From JAJXSS01 sp964547135 (GTDB lineage Bacteria; Planctomycetota; Phycisphaerae; Phycisphaerales; Phycisphaeraceae), in contig CAZJMK010000002.1 in NCBI GenBank assembly GCA_964547135.1, positions 65,716-129,715 of the forward strand: a DNA stretch of 64,000 bases, in the 5' to 3' direction. The notes under the pieces are model-generated. The model made no database searches. It saw only the letters and a list, made by a program, of their open reading frames with translations, and was not told where the DNA came from. Below are positions 17,159 to 25,620 of the stretch, one piece after another; within the stretch, counting starts at the first letter, position 1, and every line of letters starts with the position of its first letter. The position numbers and the translations under genes were made by a program.

Positions 17159-19318
17159 ATGGAACGTCCCACTTTTTCACAATCATGGTCGCGGGTCAAT
17201 CGGCTGACGCCCACGCTGCGCCCGCAGGTACAGATTCGTCGCCGCAGTTTTCGCGGCATGGCCTGGTACGTCGTGCATGACCCGATCAGCAACCAATTCT
17301 TCCGCCTCAACCCGGTGGCCTATCACCTGGTTGGTTTGCTTGATGGCAAACGCAGTGTCGATGAGGTCTGGAAAATGACCCTCGACAAGTTCGGCGACGA
17401 CGCCCCGACGCAGCAGGAAGTCATCGGCCTGTTGAGCCAGTTGAATCAGTCCAACCTGTTGCGCATTGACCTTCCGCCGGACGCACAACCCTTGCTGGCG
17501 CGACAACAACAACGCACTGCGAAAAAAATCGGTCAGAGTGCGATGAGTCTGATGTTTTTGCAGATTCCGCTGTTTAACCCGGACCACCTGCTGCAAAAAC
17601 TTTACCCCCTGTTTCGACCGATGCTGTCCCGCGGCGGGCTGGTGCTCTGGGCGGCGTGGCTGATATTCGCCCTGAGCGTTTTTCTGCCCAATTTCAGAGA
17701 GTTTTGGCGCGACACCGGCAGCCTATTGGCCCCGGCCAACTGGGGCTGGATGATTGTGATTTTCATCGTGACCAAGGCCTGGCATGAACTGGGGCACGGG
17801 CTGATGTGTCGCCGCTTCGGCGGAGCGGTGCCCGAAACCGGGGTGATGATGCTGGTAATGCTGCCCTGTCCGTACATGGACACGACCAGTGCCTGGAGCT
17901 TTGACAGCAAATGGAAACGCATATTGGTCGGCGCCGCAGGCATGATGTTTGAACTGACGCTCGCAGCCGGGGCGGCGATTGTCTGGGTGAACGCCGATTC
18001 GGGCACCCTCACCAAACAACTGGCCCACAATGTGGTGCTGCTGGCTTCCGTGGCGACAATTCTTTTCAATGCCAATCCGCTGATGCGCTTCGACGGTTAC
18101 TTCATGCTTAGTGATGTGCTGGAAGTGCCCAACCTGTATGAACGGTCGAATCGGCACTTGCACTACCTGGCACAGAAATATGCGTTTGGGTTGAAACATG
18201 CCCAGCCGGTGTCGAGTCAGCAGTCGGAAAAATCGCTGCTCACGCTGTTCGGCATCGCGGCAGCGGTGTACCGGGTGATCATCATGTTCGGTATCACGCT
18301 CTACATCGCAGGGTTTGCCTTCACCATTGGTTTAATGCTCGCAGCCTGGACGCTGATTACCTGGTTGTGCATTCCGACAGGGAAATTTTTACATTGGCTG
18401 TTCACCAGTCCGGCTTTGTATCGCAAACGTGCCCGTGCCTTTGCCGTCACCGGCGGAGTGCTGGCGGTGTTGCTGCTGGTGCTGGGCATTTGGCCGATGC
18501 CCGAACATCGCCGAACCCAGGGCGTGGTCGAGGCAGCCCAGCGACAGGATGTGGTTGTCGGAGCCGACGGTTTCGTGCAAACGGTGGAAGTCGAGGCTGG
18601 TGATTTTGTCAAGCAGGGACAGGTGCTGATGCGCCTGCGCAACCCGGAATGGGAAGCCCGCAAACTCGAATTGGAAGGGCAGATCACCGCTTTGAAAATC
18701 ACCCAGCGCGAAGCCCTGGCCGGCAAACCCACCGAACGACAGATGGCCGACGCACGCTTGAAAGCGATGCAGGAGGAACAAGCCGAGTTGGCGCAGCAAA
18801 TGCGTGACCTGGTGCTCATCAGCCCGCGTAACGGCAGGCTCGTGGCCCCGGCCTTGCGCGCCTTGCAGGGGGCGTACTTGAAGCGCGGCAAGCAGATTGG
18901 TCAGATCATCGACCCGCAATCGCTGCGTGTCACCGCTTTGGTGGATCAGGCACAGAACACGCTGGTGGGTTTGCACCAGGTGGGAAAAGTGGAAATGCGC
19001 ACCGCGAGTCAGAAGTCGCTGGCCATCGAAGGACGGGTGCAGCAGGTGTTTGACTCCGGCTGGTCGCAACTGCCCCACCCGGCGCTGGGCTATCAGGGCG
19101 GCGGACTGATACCGACGGATTCGCAGGACCAGCATGGCATGACCACGCTGCGCCCGCAGTTCACGTTGTGGTTGTCCCTGCCGACGGAATCGCAGCAGGT
19201 GAACACCCTGCCGGGGGAGCGCGTGTACGTGCGCTTCACATTGGCGGAACGTCGGCCTTGGTTGCACCAGTGGGCGCATCGCTTGCGCCAGTTGTTCCGG
19301 GAGATGGTGATGATTTGA
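17159..19318 (+). CDS. PqqD-like/M50 site-2 protease/HlyD fusion protein
   Basis: A 719-residue membrane protein. Residues about 20-115 resemble PqqD/RRE peptide-binding domains (WYVVHDPISNQFFRLNPVAY, GLLDGKRSVDEVW). An M50 metalloprotease core follows, with zinc ligands His209-Glu210-x2-His213 (AWHELGHG) and Asp312 in N306-PLMRFDGY, set among several transmembrane helices. The C-terminal 230 residues are HlyD-like (VVGADGFVQTVEVEAGDFV, coiled coil, LISPRNGRLVAP). It probably binds, cleaves and hands over a peptide or protein substrate during export. ATG 17159 is the only ATG near the domain start; a TTG at 17153 is possible. No ribosome site is visible because a heptamer array ends just upstream. 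Confidence 0.88.
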   Translation: MERPTFSQSWSRVNRLTPTLRPQVQIRRRSFRGMAWYVVHDPISNQFFRLNPVAYHLVGLLDGKRSVDEVWKMTLDKFGDDAPTQQEVIGLLSQLNQSNLLRIDLPPDAQPLLARQQQRTAKKIGQSAMSLMFLQIPLFNPDHLLQKLYPLFRPMLSRGGLVLWAAWLIFALSVFLPNFREFWRDTGSLLAPANWGWMIVIFIVTKAWHELGHGLMCRRFGGAVPETGVMMLVMLPCPYMDTTSAWSFDSKWKRILVGAAGMMFELTLAAGAAIVWVNADSGTLTKQLAHNVVLLASVATILFNANPLMRFDGYFMLSDVLEVPNLYERSNRHLHYLAQKYAFGLKHAQPVSSQQSEKSLLTLFGIAAAVYRVIIMFGITLYIAGFAFTIGLMLAAWTLITWLCIPTGKFLHWLFTSPALYRKRARAFAVTGGVLAVLLLVLGIWPMPEHRRTQGVVEAAQRQDVVVGADGFVQTVEVEAGDFVKQGQVLMRLRNPEWEARKLELEGQITALKITQREALAGKPTERQMADARLKAMQEEQAELAQQMRDLVLISPRNGRLVAPALRALQGAYLKRGKQIGQIIDPQSLRVTALVDQAQNTLVGLHQVGKVEMRTASQKSLAIEGRVQQVFDSGWSQLPHPALGYQGGGLIPTDSQDQHGMTTLRPQFTLWLSLPTESQQVNTLPGERVYVRFTLAERRPWLHQWAHRLRQLFREMVMI

Positions 19319-19738
19319 ATGGAATCAACGAAGTGGCCAAGTGATGATAATTTCGAATTTCGAATTTCGAATTTCGAATTTATCAAGCCAAGGACGAGGA
19401 GTCCCCGCAGGTGACGACGAGGACTTGGGTATTGCACGAACTGGCCAAGTGGCCGAGTAAAGATTCGCCCTCACCCTAACCCTCTCCCGGGGGGAGAGGG
19501 GACAGGCAAATGGTCAAGTGGCCGAGTGGTCAAGTTAAGAAACAGTATTCGGAAGTTAGCGCTGCGATTGATCGCGTCTGATCGGAGTAGTTAATCGGTG
19601 AGTCGGTTGATCGGTGAATCGGTTAGAAAAGGCAAATACAATTTTGAACGAGTCGCCGAGTACAGTTCAGAATACCCGGGTCCTTGCTCGCCTGCGGCGA
19701 GCTTCGTCCCCGGCTTGATCGCGTGCAAATGAATCAAC
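19319..19738. repeat. Repeat-filled gap between M50-HlyD and SecA-like genes
   Basis: No gene seen. Contents in order: GTGGCCAA octamers, an ATTTCGA heptamer array (19349-19381), an AAGCCAAGGACGAGG...GACTTGGGTATT palindrome (19382-19434), a CCCTCACC/CTCTCCCGGG palindrome (19467-19502), TCAAGTGG/CCGAGTGG octamers (19510-19537), a GATCGCGTCTGATCGG unit, AATCGGTG octamers (19590-19625) and an AATACCCGGGTCC...GCGGCGAGC palindrome (19671-19717). The SecA-like gene may therefore have its own promoter or depend on read-through. Confidence 0.75.
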
Positions 19739-21739
19739 ATGACCGCAACACCGATTCAATCTGACCTGGACTTTTGGTCGATGCTGCGGACACGCAGGCG
19801 GCAAATACAAATGCTGCGCGGGATGGACGCCGCCGCCAACCGCTGGGTGGCCCGTGCCAGGCACGCCAAAAAAGGATTGGGCTACCTGCACGCTCAAGCC
19901 CAGGCAGCGGTGGCATTGGAACCCACCTGGTCAGGGCTGACGGAAACCGCCCTCGATGAAAAGTTGGTTGAACTGCGGGCGATTTTTGCACGTCGTCGCC
20001 ATGAAGATGAGCATGTGCGACAAGCCTTCGCAGCCGTGCGCGAAGTGGCCCGGCGGACCACCGGCGAACACCCGTACCCCGTGCAGGTGATGGGGGCGAT
20101 GGGGCTGTTTCACGGGCAGATCGTGGAAATGGTGACCGGTGAAGGCAAAACGCTCACCGCATCATTGGCAGCAGCCGTGCTCGGCTGGACCCGTCAACCG
20201 GTGCATGTGGTGACGGTGAATGATTATCTGGCGCAGCGCGATGCGGACAGTCGCAACCCGATTTTCAAACGTTGCGGGCTCGTGGCCGGGGCGGTGGTGA
20301 ATGAAACCAAGGAGCCGCAGCGGCTGCAGGTGTATCGTCTGCCGATCGTTTACACGAGCGCCAAGGAGGTCATGGCCGACTGGCTGCGCGATCAACTGCG
20401 CCTGGGGCGGATCACCGACCCGGTTTCGACGCGCTGGTTGCAGCCGGAGGTCTGGCAGGATTGGCGGCTGGGTCGATCAAGGCAGACGCAGGTGATGGTG
20501 CCGGGGTTGTTTGCTGCCATTGTGGATGAAATCGATGCGATATTGATTGACGAAGCGGTCACGCCGCTCATCATCGCGCAGGACCGTGGCGAAGATGCAC
20601 AGGGAAAGATTTACAGCCGGGCGAGGGAACTGGCACTGCAACTGACGCAGGGCGAACATTTCAAACTCAAGCTCGATGACAGACAGGCGGAACTCACGAC
20701 AGCTGGTCGTGAAAAATTGGCGGAGCTGGTGCGTGAGAATGACCATGCGTTGTTTCGTGCACCCAGGCGCGGCGCGGAACTGGTGAGTCAGGCCCTGGTG
20801 GCCGACCTGTGTTACCACAAGGGCGAGCATTACCAGGTGGTCGAAAAGAAAATCGTCATCGTCGATGAATACACCGGTCGATTCATGGCCGACCGTCAGT
20901 GGCAGCATGGGCTGCATCAGGCGGTGGAAGCCAAGGAACAGGTGCCGATCACCGCGGATCGTGACACGCTGGCGTCGATCAGTTTTCAACGCTATTTCAG
21001 GCAATATCGTCACCTCTGCGGCATGACGGGCACGGCGGCGGAAGCAGCGCCGGAAATGGAACGCACCTATGGTTTGCCCGTGCGCATCATTCCGACCCAT
21101 CGGCTGATTCAACGCCGGGCGATGCCCGATCGCATTTTTGTGAAGGCGGCGGACAAGTGGACGGCCGTCGCCAATGAGGTGGCAAGGCTGCACCAGCAGG
21201 GTCGGCCTGTGCTGGTGGGCACCCGCTCGATTGATGCGTCGGAAAAGCTGGGCGAACTGCTCCAACAGCGCGGGTTGTCCGCGGTGATTTTGAACGCGGA
21301 GCATCACAAGGTGGAGGCTGAAATTATCAGCAAGGCTGGCCAACGCGGAGCGATCACCGTGGCGACCAACATGGCCGGTCGCGGCACGGATATCAAGCTG
21401 GGCGCCGGCGTGGCGGAACTGGGCGGGTTGCATGTGTTGCTGACCGAGCGTCACACGGCCCGGCGTGTGGATCGGCAGTTCATCGGTCGAGCCGGTCGGC
21501 AAGGCGACCCGGGGTCGTCGCAGGTGTTTTGTGCGCTCGAGGATGATTTGGTGATCAAGTACGCCCCGCGTTTGGCCAAGGCGCTGCGCAGGCGTTACGA
21601 GGGCAGGGGGTTGGAGGCACCGGGTTGGACCAGCCGGGTGTTCGACTGGGCCCAGCGCACAGCCACACGCCGCTCACTGGCATCCCGCCTGATGCTGATT
21701 CGACAGGACCATGACTTGGATAAGTCACTGCCGAGGTAG
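19739..21739 (+). CDS. SecA-like preprotein translocase ATPase, shortened paralogue
   Basis: A 666-residue SecA paralogue; housekeeping SecA is about 850-950. Present are Walker A Gly134-Glu-Gly-Lys137-Thr (MVTGEGKTLTA), VNDYLAQRDA, the DEAD-like DEIDAILIDEA, the crosslinking-domain region, and the second ATPase half with NMAGRGTDIKLG and GRAGRQGDPGSSQVF. The C-terminal helical wing/scaffold region is cut short, and the zinc-binding SecB/lipid tail is absent. It follows the HlyD/GAF-HlyD/M50-HlyD genes on the same strand and precedes a SecB-chaperone toxin-antitoxin module. It is probably an accessory SecA for a dedicated substrate set, not the essential copy. Confidence 0.88.
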   Translation: MTATPIQSDLDFWSMLRTRRRQIQMLRGMDAAANRWVARARHAKKGLGYLHAQAQAAVALEPTWSGLTETALDEKLVELRAIFARRRHEDEHVRQAFAAVREVARRTTGEHPYPVQVMGAMGLFHGQIVEMVTGEGKTLTASLAAAVLGWTRQPVHVVTVNDYLAQRDADSRNPIFKRCGLVAGAVVNETKEPQRLQVYRLPIVYTSAKEVMADWLRDQLRLGRITDPVSTRWLQPEVWQDWRLGRSRQTQVMVPGLFAAIVDEIDAILIDEAVTPLIIAQDRGEDAQGKIYSRARELALQLTQGEHFKLKLDDRQAELTTAGREKLAELVRENDHALFRAPRRGAELVSQALVADLCYHKGEHYQVVEKKIVIVDEYTGRFMADRQWQHGLHQAVEAKEQVPITADRDTLASISFQRYFRQYRHLCGMTGTAAEAAPEMERTYGLPVRIIPTHRLIQRRAMPDRIFVKAADKWTAVANEVARLHQQGRPVLVGTRSIDASEKLGELLQQRGLSAVILNAEHHKVEAEIISKAGQRGAITVATNMAGRGTDIKLGAGVAELGGLHVLLTERHTARRVDRQFIGRAGRQGDPGSSQVFCALEDDLVIKYAPRLAKALRRRYEGRGLEAPGWTSRVFDWAQRTATRRSLASRLMLIRQDHDLDKSLPR

Positions 21740-21793
21740 GGGGTGGCGCAATAACAAAATCGTGGTTATAAATTGCTGAAGTGGCCCGATAAA

Positions 21794-21830
21794 TTGGACA
21801 TGTGAAAAACCCGATGTTAAGATATAACTA
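21794..21830 (+). promoter_or_regulatory. Candidate promoter of the toxin-antitoxin-chaperone operon
   Basis: TTGGAC at 21794 and TAAGAT at 21818, 18 bp apart, precede the toxin ATG (21837). The AT-rich TTAAGATATAACTA could also be the antitoxin's operator, since such operons are usually autoregulated. Assigned by eye only. Confidence 0.4.
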
Positions 21831-21836
21831 AACTCC

Positions 21837-22208
21837 ATGGATGGGCATCCAACGACAACAACGGTTTATCGAGGGCCATGCTGCACCATACGATTTGCCG
21901 TTGGCGACAACGCAAAGATGCCGGCTTCGGACTTTTTTTATCATGAATTGAACGATAAGCAGCAAAGAAAATTCATGGCTTTGTTTACCCGCATGGGTGA
22001 TCATGGGAAAATCCATGATGAAGAAAAATTCAAGCATGAGCAGGACAAACTTTATGCTTTCAAGATTTTCAAGGCGCGCATCTATTGTTTTCGAGACGGC
22101 AACGATTGGGTGTTGACCAACGGATGCTTCAAAAAAAGCAACAAGGCAGACCCGAATGAAATCGCGCGAGCGACAAGGATCATGAACGAAGCAATCAATC
22201 GCAGTTAG
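21837..22208 (+). CDS. RelE/HigB-family toxin of a TAC module
   Basis: A 123-residue basic protein with HigB/RelE-type features: DFFYHELNDKQQRKFMALF, DKLYAFKIFKARIYCFRDG, and a final KKSNKADPNEIARATRIMNE helix. Such toxins are ribosome-dependent mRNA nucleases. The first about 27 residues are not family-like, so the real start may be the Met before PASDFF. The order toxin, HTH antitoxin, SecB-like chaperone, all on one strand with 20-24 nt spacing, is that of tripartite toxin-antitoxin-chaperone (TAC) systems such as HigBA-Rv1957. G+C is visibly lower than in neighbouring genes, consistent with acquisition. Confidence 0.85.
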   Translation: MDGHPTTTTVYRGPCCTIRFAVGDNAKMPASDFFYHELNDKQQRKFMALFTRMGDHGKIHDEEKFKHEQDKLYAFKIFKARIYCFRDGNDWVLTNGCFKKSNKADPNEIARATRIMNEAINRS

Positions 22209-22227
22209 AAGAAAGAAGAGGGAACCA

Positions 22228-22620
22228 GTGGCTCAAACGGTTTATGAGCAAATGGCCGCGACTCAGGAGGGACGGCGGCTTCTGCAGCAGGAGCAGACGA
22301 TTCTCGATGTGACGGAGTTGATTTGCCAAGAGATGAAAAAGCAGGGAATGACCAAGGCACAGCTTGCGCAAAAAATGGGGGTTTCCAAAAGCGCCATTAC
22401 GCAGATGCTTGCCGGCGAACGGAACATGACTCTCCGGCTGGTGAGTGATGTGTTGTTTGTTCTTGGTAAGAAACTGCAACCGATGGCGGTTCATTTAGAC
22501 GAGGCACCACGCCGTTATGTTTCCATCCCGGTTGATCTGAGCCGCAACGATCATTGGGGCGAGGGTTCCACTACGGCCACCAACATCCAGGTATCGGGTT
22601 CCAAAGCACTGTGTGCCTAA
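22228..22620 (+). CDS. HigA-type XRE antitoxin with probable chaperone-addiction tail
   Basis: A 130-residue antitoxin starting at GTG 22228 with GAGGG upstream. Residues about 45-85 form a Cro/C1 helix-turn-helix (KAQLAQKMGVSKSAITQMLA). It continues through LGKKLQPMAVHLDEAP into about 35 extra residues rich in aromatic and aliphatic positions (RRYVSIPVDL, DHWGEG). In characterised TAC antitoxins such a tail (chaperone addiction, ChAD) makes the antitoxin unstable unless bound by its SecB-like partner. That partner is encoded next. It would neutralise the toxin at 21837-22208 and repress the operon. Confidence 0.85.
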   Translation: MAQTVYEQMAATQEGRRLLQQEQTILDVTELICQEMKKQGMTKAQLAQKMGVSKSAITQMLAGERNMTLRLVSDVLFVLGKKLQPMAVHLDEAPRRYVSIPVDLSRNDHWGEGSTTATNIQVSGSKALCA

Positions 22621-22644
22621 CTTTTGATTTGTTGCATAACCAAC

Positions 22645-23115
22645 ATGAATCCAAAGAAATCAGCAAAAATAAAGCAAAAGGATCGCCTCCGTCACGTGGA
22701 GGAAGTTGCCAGCCAAATTGATATTGTGGATGTGTGCATGCTTACATCCAAATGCCAACGGCCGGCCAATCCTGACAAGCTCGCCAAGCAGGCCAATGCT
22801 CAGCATCATACGGAAGTGCACTATGACAGCAGTAACCGATGTATTCGTGTCATCGCGCAATTTCGATTCGAGGTTTTGGACGCAGATGTAAACCAAAACA
22901 CCGAGAATGCCCTTTTGGTCGAGGCTTCCTACGGCCTTTTATATACGTTGAAAAACGATCAAGGCGTCAATTACGAAAAAGCCAAGGCGTTTGGAGAGGT
23001 GAACGGCGTTTACAACGCTTGGCCTTTCTGGCGTGAGTATGTTTATACAACGCTGGCACGAATGGGACTTCCGCCTGTCACGCTCCCCGTGTTTCGTATT
23101 GATGATTCCATGTAA
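22645..23115 (+). CDS. SecB-like chaperone of the TAC module
   Basis: A 156-residue SecB-family protein. The clearest signature is C-terminal: NGVYNAWPFWREYVYTTLAR followed by MGLPPVTLPVFRI, closely matching the conserved end of SecB and of TAC chaperones. Upstream, ALLVEASYGLLYTL forms the SecB core strand. ATG 22645 is chosen; a TTG at 22624 would add seven residues. It should stabilise the antitoxin and may also hold export clients. Its position next to a SecA-like gene, whose product lacks the SecB-binding tail, is notable. G+C is lower than in flanking housekeeping genes. Confidence 0.88.
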   Translation: MNPKKSAKIKQKDRLRHVEEVASQIDIVDVCMLTSKCQRPANPDKLAKQANAQHHTEVHYDSSNRCIRVIAQFRFEVLDADVNQNTENALLVEASYGLLYTLKNDQGVNYEKAKAFGEVNGVYNAWPFWREYVYTTLARMGLPPVTLPVFRIDDSM

Positions 23116-23434
23116 TCAAGCAGATAGAGTGGCTCAAGCGCGTCGGCGAGCGGAACCACCCGCAAAGTAGTCGAGGGTCAGAACCAAGCCAAGGACGAGG
23201 AGTCCGCGACGAGGACTTGGGTATTCTGATGAGTCCAAAGTCGCAGGTCCAAAGTCCAAAGTCGTATGCAGTTTTTGGACCTTGGATTCACCAGAATACC
23301 CGATCCGTCGGCGAGGACGCCTCCGACTCGGCTTGTCTGAACACTTGACCACTCGGCCACGCGATCACTTCTTATCTTACGAGATTCGCAAAAGCATGAG
23401 CACATTTTCGAGGCAGTACATTATCACTGCCCAT
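23116..23434. repeat. Repeat-rich gap
   Basis: No gene seen. It holds a GGCTCAAGCGCG...GAGCGGAACCACC unit (23130-23163, related to 42209-42240 and 43402-43433), an AAGCCAAGGACGAGG...GACTTGGGTATTC palindrome (23188-23226), TCCAAAG heptamers (23230-23264) with an inverted GGACCTTGGATT partner (23275-23288), an AGAATACCCGATCC...GACTCGGCTTG palindrome (23293-23336), and octamers near 23345-23365. Confidence 0.7.
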
Positions 23435-23463
23435 AAAAACCGGGGAAATGAAAAACCCCCGGT
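23435..23463 (-). terminator. Rho-independent terminator of the PEP-CTERM gene
   Basis: Read on the minus strand, ACCGGGG and CCCCGGT pair around an 11-nt loop and are followed by TTTTATG. It sits about 60 bp after the stop of the gene at 23523-25139. Confidence 0.75.
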
Positions 23464-23522
23464 CATGGACCAGGGGTTCAATGCGGTGTGACTTCATGTT
23501 ACTCAGCGATCAATGAACATGC

Positions 23523-25139
23523 TCAAGCCCTGTTGTTACGACGACGCAGCATGGCGATGCCGCCGAGGGTTAACAGCGCCATGGTCGTCGGTTCGGGAAT
23601 GGCGTACACCGCCACCGTATTGCTTCGCTCATTGGAAACCACAATGAGCGGCTGACCATTGGGGCTGTCGTCGGCGGAGATAAAGATCAAACCTTCAGGC
23701 CCCAGGTCGCCGGCGTTGATGTACTGCACAAACGTTGGTGCCAACGGGTCAGTCACGTTGTAAACCATGATGCCACCGATGCGCTCCAACCCGATGAAGG
23801 CATAGGTCTGCCCGCCCACACTGCCCACGGCCACGGCTTCGGGTTCGGGGCCTTTGTTGTCGGATCGGCTGTCAAACGAGCTGGTCGTGCCGTCGGAGTT
23901 GAACGTGGTCGGTGAGGTCACCGCGGTGATCTGTTCAAATTGATCGCCACTGTCCCAGACCAGCTCGCCCGTGGCTGCGTTCCAGATGGAGAAGGAACGG
24001 GCACCGAAGGCTTGAATGCGGTCGATGTCGCCATCACCGTCAAGGTTACCGCCGGCCAAGCCTGCTGCCAGACCCGTGAGTTGCAGTCGGCCGAGGTCGG
24101 CATTGTTTTTGAGTGCAGCGGCATTGGGGAATTGCGTCGGATCGAGCACATACGCGGAACTACCCACGCGCACTTCCTCGCTGAAGCCTGTGTAATCACG
24201 GCTGTCGCCTTCGTTGGCGGTCAACAGATAGACCACCCCGCCGACTTCCATGCTGGCAATCGCATCGGGCTGGTACATACCAAAAACCGGGACGTTACGG
24301 ATGTTGACGCCATCACGGTCGGAAGGGTCCATGCCGTTGCCGGGCAGGTTGTGGTTTTTCAAGCCCAGGGGAACGATTTGCGTCACTGTGGCGGAGGGAA
24401 TGTCCACGTAAGCCAGGGCGTTGGCTTCCTGCAATGTGACGTAGGCGGTTTGGCCGTTGATGGTGATGTATTCGGGTTCCAGGTCCTGCGCGACGGTCGC
24501 TCCGGGGCCGAAGATGCGAACCCCGGCGTTACGCAGGGTGTTGATCTGTGAGTTGAATGAAGTGAACCCGGCGGTCTGCACGGTGGGGCTGGCAAAGCCG
24601 CCGCTGATGTCAATGATGCTGATGGAGCCTTCGGGGTCGAAGCTGTCGGCCTGGCCATAGCTGTTGGGTTCGCCTTCGTTGGCGGTGAGGACGCGCTTGC
24701 CATCGGGCGTAAAGGTGACCATGTCGGGCAGGTGACCGACGGCGACATCGCTGCCGAGTTGCAGGCCGGTGCCCACGTTGACAAAGCGGACAAAGCCGTT
24801 GCTGTGAGCGTTGGTCGTGGCATTTTTTACAGCCACGGCAATGGCGGCCACGCCGTTGTGAATGGCGACGCTGTTGGGTTCAGCCACGAACCCGGCTGGA
24901 GCGCTAAACAGCAGCGAACCGATGGGCGTAGGGGCGGCGGGGTTGGCAAAGTTAAGGATTTCAACGCCACCGGGGCCGACGGTGAGCAAGCGATCACTCA
25001 ACGGATCAAACGCGGAAATTTCGGCAGCCGGCAACACCGGCGAACGGCCAAGGAATTGCAACAAATTGGCGTTGACATGACTGGTGGCAGCGGTGGCCAA
25101 TACGAGTCCGCAGAGCGAGACACGATGACGCATGGACAT
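23523..25139 (-). CDS. PEP-CTERM choice-of-anchor I beta-propeller protein
   Basis: A secreted, probably exosortase-sorted protein. ATG 25139 is chosen because GGGGAG lies 8 nt upstream and gives a signal peptide (MSMRHRVSLCGLVLATA...NA). The body is a beta-propeller of the choice-of-anchor I type, with GHLPDMVTFTPDGKRVLTAN, LTANEGDSRDYTGFSEE, NLDGDGDIDRIQAFGARSFS and GPEPEAVAVGSVGG. The C-terminus is a canonical PEP-CTERM tail: IPEPTTMALLTLGGIAML followed by RRRNNRA. No exosortase gene is in the window. The propeller may bind ligands or have phosphatase-like relatives, but no catalytic site was recognised. Confidence 0.88.
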   Translation of the reverse strand: MSMRHRVSLCGLVLATAATSHVNANLLQFLGRSPVLPAAEISAFDPLSDRLLTVGPGGVEILNFANPAAPTPIGSLLFSAPAGFVAEPNSVAIHNGVAAIAVAVKNATTNAHSNGFVRFVNVGTGLQLGSDVAVGHLPDMVTFTPDGKRVLTANEGEPNSYGQADSFDPEGSISIIDISGGFASPTVQTAGFTSFNSQINTLRNAGVRIFGPGATVAQDLEPEYITINGQTAYVTLQEANALAYVDIPSATVTQIVPLGLKNHNLPGNGMDPSDRDGVNIRNVPVFGMYQPDAIASMEVGGVVYLLTANEGDSRDYTGFSEEVRVGSSAYVLDPTQFPNAAALKNNADLGRLQLTGLAAGLAGGNLDGDGDIDRIQAFGARSFSIWNAATGELVWDSGDQFEQITAVTSPTTFNSDGTTSSFDSRSDNKGPEPEAVAVGSVGGQTYAFIGLERIGGIMVYNVTDPLAPTFVQYINAGDLGPEGLIFISADDSPNGQPLIVVSNERSNTVAVYAIPEPTTMALLTLGGIAMLRRRNNRA

Positions 25140-25371
25140 AGATTTTCTCCCCAAAGCGACGACATCACTTTTCACAGACATTCTGCGAAATTAAAGTGCT
25201 TGGACTATAGCGCACAGCTTGATCAATGGGATGGTGCGAACCAAAAACTAACATAGGTTGGCGGCGTTGAAAATGTACTCTTTTTGCACTGACCCGCACA
25301 GTTCGGAATCGGCCTGTATTCCCGGTATCGATTCTCTGCCTGACATCCTCCCTTCCAGACTACTATCACGC

Positions 25372-25620
25372 ATGGAAACCATCGGCCTGCTGGCACAAGT
25401 GGTGGTGGCGCTGGGTATTCTCAATGTCTGGATCATCCGGTTCAATCGTTCGACCCAATATCGCGGCGGCGGCGCTCAAAATATGCGTGAAGAATTTCAG
25501 GCTTACGGCCTGCCTGTCTGATTTATGTATCTCGTCGGTGCCCTGAAGATCACCCTCGCGGTCATGCTACTTGCGGGCATTTGGTTTCAGGGCCTGGTGC
25601 CCGGCGGTGCTGGTCGTGTG
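25372..25620 (+). pseudogene. DoxX-family membrane protein, interrupted by an in-frame TGA
   Basis: Reading from ATG 25372, METIGLLAQVVVALGILNVW and then NMREEFQAYGLPV match DoxX-like inner-membrane proteins. A TGA at 25519-25521 then stops the frame. Without it the same frame continues FMYLVGALKITLAVMLLAG, exactly the next conserved DoxX segment, where a Trp (TGG) is expected at the stop. After about residue 75 the family match ends in a Gly/Pro-rich stretch that overlaps the opposite-strand gene at 25587-25943, so the C-terminal helices are lost as well. Most likely a decayed gene; a sequencing error at the TGA alone would not restore the C-terminus. Confidence 0.7.

Noticed and set aside
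23225..23260. CTGATGAGTCC resembling a hammerhead ribozyme core
   Set aside because: The required GAAA with a second stem is missing; the stretch is part of a TCCAAAG heptamer array.
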